DNA from: Sulfitobacter sp. HI0040
Lineage (GTDB): Bacteria > Pseudomonadota > Alphaproteobacteria > Rhodobacterales > Rhodobacteraceae
DNA: 39,465 nt
NCBI RefSeq assembly: GCF_001634885.1
Contig: NZ_LWEX01000168.1
Location: 1-39,465, forward strand
Direction: 5' to 3'
Part shown: one piece after another, positions 35,934-39,465 of the stretch
Numbering within the stretch: position 1 is the first letter of the stretch
Layout: each line of letters starts with the position of its first letter
Program-made: the position numbers and the translations under genes
Notes under the pieces: model-generated
Seen by the model: the letters and a program-made list of their open reading frames with translations, nothing else
Told to the model about the DNA's origin: nothing
Database searches by the model: none

Positions 35934-36827
35934 ATGCCGAAGAAAGTGACAAAGGCGATTTTCCCCGTTGCAGGTCTGGGAACGCGCTTTTTGCCCGCAA
36001 CCAAGTCTGTTCCCAAAGAAATCATGACGTTGGTCGATCGGCCACTGATCCAGTACGCGATCGACGAGGCGCGGGCCGCCGGCATCAGGGAGTTCATCTT
36101 TGTCACCTCGCGCGGCAAGGGCGCGCTGGAGGATTACTTCGATCACGCCCCGGTGCTGGAGCAGGAATTGCGCTCCAAGGACAAGAAAGAGCTTCTGAGC
36201 ATCCTCAAGCAAACCAACATGGAAAGTGGCGCCATTGCCTATATCCGTCAGCACAAGGCGCTGGGTCTGGGCCATGCCGTGTGGTGCGCGCGGCGCCTGA
36301 TGGCGGATGAGCCTTTCGCAGTCATCCTGCCGGACGATGTCATCGCGGCCGAAAAGCCCTGCCTTCAGCAGATGGTGGAAGCCTATGCCGAAACAGGTGG
36401 CAATATGGTCGCCGCGATGGAAGTCGAACCTGAACGGACATCCGCCTACGGTATCCTCGATCTCGCGGAAGATATGGGGAAGATGGTTCAGGTGAAAGGC
36501 ATGGTCGAAAAACCGAAGACTGAGAATGCGCCCTCGAACCTTGCCGTGATCGGGCGTTATATTCTTGCGCCGACTGTCCTTCAGAACCTGAACAAGATCA
36601 AATCTGGTTCTGGGGGGGAGATTCAGCTTACCGACGCAATCGCGGCGGAGATTGCTCAAGACCGGAACGTCTATGGCTATCGCTTTGACGGTCAGCGGTT
36701 CGATTGCGGCTCGAAATCCGGCTTCTTGCGTGCCACGGTGGCCTTCGGGCTCGCGCGGGACGAGTTGCGCGAAGATCTGACGCAATACCTGCATGAGATC
36801 GTTCAAAGCGACAAGGCCGCGCAATAG
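35934..36827 (+). CDS. galU: UTP-glucose-1-phosphate uridylyltransferase
   Basis: 297-residue enzyme that makes UDP-glucose. The N-terminal FPVAGLGTRFLPATKSVPKE is the nucleotide-binding signature, followed by PLIQYAIDEARAAGIREFIF, the DPxEKP-like stretch VKGMVEKPKTENAPSNLAV and the C-terminal FDCGSKSGFLRATVAFGLAR. UDP-glucose feeds galE next door and the glycosyltransferases. ATG 35934 is 104 bases after the GT2 gene, with a candidate promoter of its own. galE begins 23 bases after its stop. Confidence 0.96.
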   Translation: MPKKVTKAIFPVAGLGTRFLPATKSVPKEIMTLVDRPLIQYAIDEARAAGIREFIFVTSRGKGALEDYFDHAPVLEQELRSKDKKELLSILKQTNMESGAIAYIRQHKALGLGHAVWCARRLMADEPFAVILPDDVIAAEKPCLQQMVEAYAETGGNMVAAMEVEPERTSAYGILDLAEDMGKMVQVKGMVEKPKTENAPSNLAVIGRYILAPTVLQNLNKIKSGSGGEIQLTDAIAAEIAQDRNVYGYRFDGQRFDCGSKSGFLRATVAFGLARDELREDLTQYLHEIVQSDKAAQ

Positions 36828-36850
36828 CGCTGGTACGGCAAGGAAGACCA

Positions 36851-37834
36851 ATGGCCAATGTTCTGGTGACCGGGGGTGCGGGATATATCGGATCGCACGC
36901 CTGCAAGGCGCTTGCGGCGGCGGGCCATACGCCCGTGACCTTCGACAATCTGGTGACCGGCTGGCGGGAGGCGGTGAAGTTCGGACCTTTCATCAAGGGT
37001 GACCTGATGAACCGGGCCGAGGTCGACGCGGCTTTTGCAGACTATGAACCCGTCGCCGTCATGCATTTCGCCGCCCTTAGCCAGGTGGGTGAAAGCATGA
37101 AGGAGCCGGGCCTTTACTGGCGCAACAACGTGCTTGGCTCACTGAACCTGATCGAGGCGGCCGCCGGGGCGGGGTGCCGGAACTTCGTCTTCTCTTCGAC
37201 CTGCGCGACCTATGGCGATCAGGATAATGTTGTGCTGGATGAATCCTCGGCCCAGCTTCCGATCAATGCCTATGGCGCATCGAAGCGGGCGATCGAGGAT
37301 ATATTGCGCGATTTCGAAAAGGCGCATGGGCTGAACCACGTCATTTTCCGCTATTTCAATGTGGCGGGCGCGGACCCGGAGGGCGAGGTGGGCGAATTCC
37401 ATCAGCCGGAAACGCACCTCGTGCCGCTTATGCTGGATGCGATCGAAGGGAAACGCGACGCGCTGACGATATTCGGAACCGACTACGACACGCCGGACGG
37501 CACCTGCATTCGGGATTACGTTCATGTCTGCGATCTGGTGGACGCCCACGTTCTGGGCCTCGACTGGTTGTTGCAGGGGCGCGGCAGCCGGGTGTTCAAC
37601 CTTGGCACGGGGTCCGGGTTTTCGGTCAAAGAGGTTCTTGCCCACAGCCGTTCGGTCACGAACCGTGAAGTGCCCCATGTTATAGGGCCCCGCCGCCCGG
37701 GAGATTGCACCAAACTGGTTTCGGGTTCGACCCGCGCGGAAAAAGAACTGGGCTGGCGTCCGCGCCGCTCAACGCTGGAGCAGATGATCACAGATGCCTG
37801 GAGATGGCACCAGACCGGGCATTACGACGCCTGA
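36851..37834 (+). CDS. galE: UDP-glucose 4-epimerase
   Basis: 327-residue short-chain dehydrogenase/reductase that interconverts UDP-glucose and UDP-galactose with bound NAD. TGGAGYIGSHACKAL (residues 6-20) is the NAD-binding glycine motif. The catalytic pair is Tyr141 and Lys145 (YGASKRAIE), with SSTCATYG as the serine/threonine region. GEFHQPETHLVPLMLDAIEG and TPDGTCIRDYVHVCDLVDAH are family signatures. The product galactose would be a building block of the surface polymer here. The last 41 bases overlap the start of the next glycosyltransferase. Confidence 0.95.
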   Translation: MANVLVTGGAGYIGSHACKALAAAGHTPVTFDNLVTGWREAVKFGPFIKGDLMNRAEVDAAFADYEPVAVMHFAALSQVGESMKEPGLYWRNNVLGSLNLIEAAAGAGCRNFVFSSTCATYGDQDNVVLDESSAQLPINAYGASKRAIEDILRDFEKAHGLNHVIFRYFNVAGADPEGEVGEFHQPETHLVPLMLDAIEGKRDALTIFGTDYDTPDGTCIRDYVHVCDLVDAHVLGLDWLLQGRGSRVFNLGTGSGFSVKEVLAHSRSVTNREVPHVIGPRRPGDCTKLVSGSTRAEKELGWRPRRSTLEQMITDAWRWHQTGHYDA

Positions 37835-39035
37835 ACGCCCGACTGCGCGGTTGCTTGACCTGACGCGCAGCCTGCGCCGCGCCGGTCGCGTGGCGACGGG
37901 TGTGGATCGGGTGGAGCTCGCCTATGGCGATGCGTTGCTTTCCGATGAAAGCGTTCCCGTGTTCGGGCTGGCGCGGACAGCATTCGGTTACGTTTTGCTC
38001 GACGCAAGCGGCGTACGGAAGTTCATCGAACGTCTTACGGGGCGCGAGGAGTGGGGCGCGCCCGATCTGTTATCGCGGTTGCCACGCGGTCGCTCGAACC
38101 TCCAGCGCCGGGCGGAGGCAGACCTGCGCAGGCTGGCCCTCGCGCGGGCGGTTCCGGGCCGGTTGGCACGGATGTTGAGCCGTAACCTGCCGCAGGATTA
38201 CGCCTATCTGAATGTCGGCCATAGCAATATCACCGACCGCGTGTTTGGCGCGGTTCACGCCTCTGCCGGGCGGATTGCGGTGCTGGTGCATGATGTGATC
38301 CCGCTCGAACACCCGGATTTTCAGCGCCCCGGCACGGTCAGCCCCTTTCGGGACAAGGTGCAACGCGTAGCGCAGGACGCCGATCTGGTGATCTATAATT
38401 CGGCGGATACCCGGAAACGCGCGGAAACCTTCATGCGGGGTTGGGGGCGGGTGCCGCCCGCCCTTGTCGCGTATCTGGGCGTCGTGCGGCCCATACCCGT
38501 GCCTGTCGATCTGCCCCCACATTTGCCCCCCGAACAGCCCTATTTCGTCACTGTGGGGACGATAGAGCCACGGAAGAACCACGCCTTTCTCCTGGATTTG
38601 TGGGAGCAGATGGGGCCTTCGGCGCCGCGCCTCGTCATCTGTGGAAACCGGGGGTGGAACAACGCGGCGGTCTTTGCGCGTCTGGATGCCCTGCGGGCCG
38701 ATGACAGGGTGATCGAGGCTCAGGGATTGTCCGACGGGGCAGTTGCCGCCTTGGTTCAGGGGGCGGCGGGAACCCTGTTTCCGAGCCTGAGCGAGGGCTT
38801 TGGTCTACCCCCGGTAGAGTCGGCGGCTCTGGGAACGCGTGTTTTATGCAACGATCTCGAAGTTTTGAAGGAAGTACTTGGCGTCAAAGCGCATTTCCTG
38901 TCTGTCGCTGAACCCCGGTTGTGGATAAATACCATCGAGAATTGGGCCAGTAACCCTCCGGAGACGCATCAGCCTGCTGTTTACGACGATCTGAAATGGG
39001 ACTCCCACTTCAAAACCGTCTTAAGGTTGACCTGA
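37794..39035 (+). CDS. Glycosyltransferase, GT4/GT1-like (GT-B)
   Basis: 413 residues. The N-terminal half (RLLDLTRSLRRAGRVATGVD, VELAYGDALLSD) matches a class of polysaccharide glycosyltransferases; the C-terminal half is a standard GT-B donor domain with FVTVGTIEPRKNHAFLLDLW and PSLSEGFGLPPVESAALGTR, whose Glu residues bind the nucleotide-sugar phosphate. ATG 37794 overlaps galE by 41 bases; I accept it because no other start keeps the conserved LDLTR region. The end (WDSHFKTVLRLT) looks complete. The IS256 relic starts soon after it, within 150 bases, so promoter or 3' context may be altered. Donor sugar unknown. Confidence 0.85.
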   Translation: MPGDGTRPGITTPERPTARLLDLTRSLRRAGRVATGVDRVELAYGDALLSDESVPVFGLARTAFGYVLLDASGVRKFIERLTGREEWGAPDLLSRLPRGRSNLQRRAEADLRRLALARAVPGRLARMLSRNLPQDYAYLNVGHSNITDRVFGAVHASAGRIAVLVHDVIPLEHPDFQRPGTVSPFRDKVQRVAQDADLVIYNSADTRKRAETFMRGWGRVPPALVAYLGVVRPIPVPVDLPPHLPPEQPYFVTVGTIEPRKNHAFLLDLWEQMGPSAPRLVICGNRGWNNAAVFARLDALRADDRVIEAQGLSDGAVAALVQGAAGTLFPSLSEGFGLPPVESAALGTRVLCNDLEVLKEVLGVKAHFLSVAEPRLWINTIENWASNPPETHQPAVYDDLKWDSHFKTVLRLT

Positions 39036-39465
39036 TAGCGGAATGAGAGAGCGGTGCGACCCGAGAGCAGGGGACGGTAAGTGAGCGTGTGGCAGTCATA
39101 CAGGCTGAGGCTTCAGGATCATGCCCCATAGCGTGGTGTAACTCGCGGCTGGCCGGGCGCTTTCGACGGCCGAGCTGATCAGTCCGTCTGCGTTGCAGGC
39201 AGGCTGATGATGGGATCATCGCAGACCGGTGCCAAGGTTTCCAGCGTCATGTATCGCGCACGCTGCACAGTCCATTCTTCGGTCTGCTCCATGAGGATGG
39301 CGCCGACGAGGCGTCGTATGGCAGCCTCATTTGGAAAGATCCCGACGACGTCTGTCCTGCGCTTGATCTCGCCGTTCAAACGTTCAATCGGATTCGTCGA
39401 ATGCAACTTCGTCCGATGCTGTTGGGGAAAGGTCATGTAGGCGAGCACGTCTTCCTCGGCATCAT
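39036..39465 (-). mobile_element. IS256-family insertion sequence, one end in window, other end outside
   Basis: The 3' end of a transposase gene of this family enters from the right window edge. The IS boundary should lie in 39036-39178, just after the glycosyltransferase stop. I see no convincing terminal inverted repeat because only one end is present, so the left limit given is the maximum. Confidence 0.6.
39179..39465 (-). CDS. IS256-family (mutator-type) transposase, C-terminal part
   Basis: 95 codons of the C terminus; the 5' part lies beyond the window and the frame stays open to the last base. Visible text DAEEDVLAYMTFPQQHRTKL, HSTNPIERLNGEIKRRTDVV and GIFPNEAAIRRLVGAILMEQ is the IS256 signature, including the conserved Asn-x-Ile-Glu-Arg-x-Asn segment near the last catalytic acid. 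The tail ending TLETLAPVCDDPIISLPATQ appears normal, so this end is not obviously degraded. Insertion next to a glycosyltransferase gene is common in polysaccharide loci. Confidence 0.9.
   Translation of the reverse strand, partial: DAEEDVLAYMTFPQQHRTKLHSTNPIERLNGEIKRRTDVVGIFPNEAAIRRLVGAILMEQTEEWTVQRARYMTLETLAPVCDDPIISLPATQTD

Noticed and set aside
39010-39219. Open frame of 69 codons on the minus strand after the glycosyltransferase gene
   Set aside because: It overlaps both the glycosyltransferase end and the transposase tail in another frame, with no recognisable content.

Overview
The window reads as core chromosome of a Gram-negative alphaproteobacterium, most likely Rhodobacteraceae (Roseobacter group). 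Supporting signs are the high G+C with strong third-position bias, a rimP-nusA-ylxR-infB operon, ubiG, a ppiC-argJ-mutT operon, dnaK-dnaJ behind an alphaproteobacterial heat-shock-type promoter, a SecA with a zinc-binding tail, and CMP-Kdo synthesis (an outer membrane lipopolysaccharide or capsule sugar). The genus cannot be named from the sequence alone.

Layout. 1-1167: 3' part of an ABC exporter, then tRNA-Thr(CGU). 1465-2703: RlmD/TrmA-type RNA methyltransferase. 2784-4604: a cell-wall group of two L,D-transpeptidases around a convergent CAP-domain lipoprotein. 4739-6057: a small exported membrane protein facing hemH across a bidirectional terminator. 6109-9228: a BioC-like methyltransferase diverging from comF-grxC-nitrilase-marR. 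9225-11857: ubiG diverging from a prolyl iminopeptidase and a short family-5 solute-binding protein. 11864-17319: promoter, attenuator-like leader and rimP-nusA-ylxR/L7Ae-infB. 17320-21619: minus-strand metallophosphoesterase/lipid kinase pair and the ppiC-argJ-mutT operon. 21658-27195: secA with its own promoter, then an uncharacterised membrane-anchored protein paired with a periplasmic-binding/OmpA fusion. 27203-31389: radC, dnaJ, dnaK and the dnaK promoter. 31456-32058: alkB. 32063-39035: a surface-polysaccharide region (ABC-2 export permease, cysQ, kdsB, a GT2 glycosyltransferase, galU, galE, a GT4-like glycosyltransferase). 39179-39465: 3' end of an IS256-family transposase, cut by the window edge.

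How the parts fit. Most of the window is housekeeping: translation and transcription (rimP/nusA/infB, tRNA), protein folding and export (dnaKJ, secA, parvulin), cofactors (hemH, ubiG), arginine (argJ) and repair (mutT, radC, alkB). The last 7 kb is the accessory part: nucleotide-sugar supply (galU, galE, kdsB), glycosyl transfer and export, ending at an insertion sequence. No stretch longer than 300 bases lacks a gene.

I found no clear undescribed multi-gene system. The best leads are the two-transpeptidase/CAP cell-wall cluster, the 63-residue protein beside hemH, the unknown protein/OmpA-fusion pair after secA with a hairpin over its ribosome binding site, the half-length solute-binding protein, and the inverted repeat over the galU promoter.
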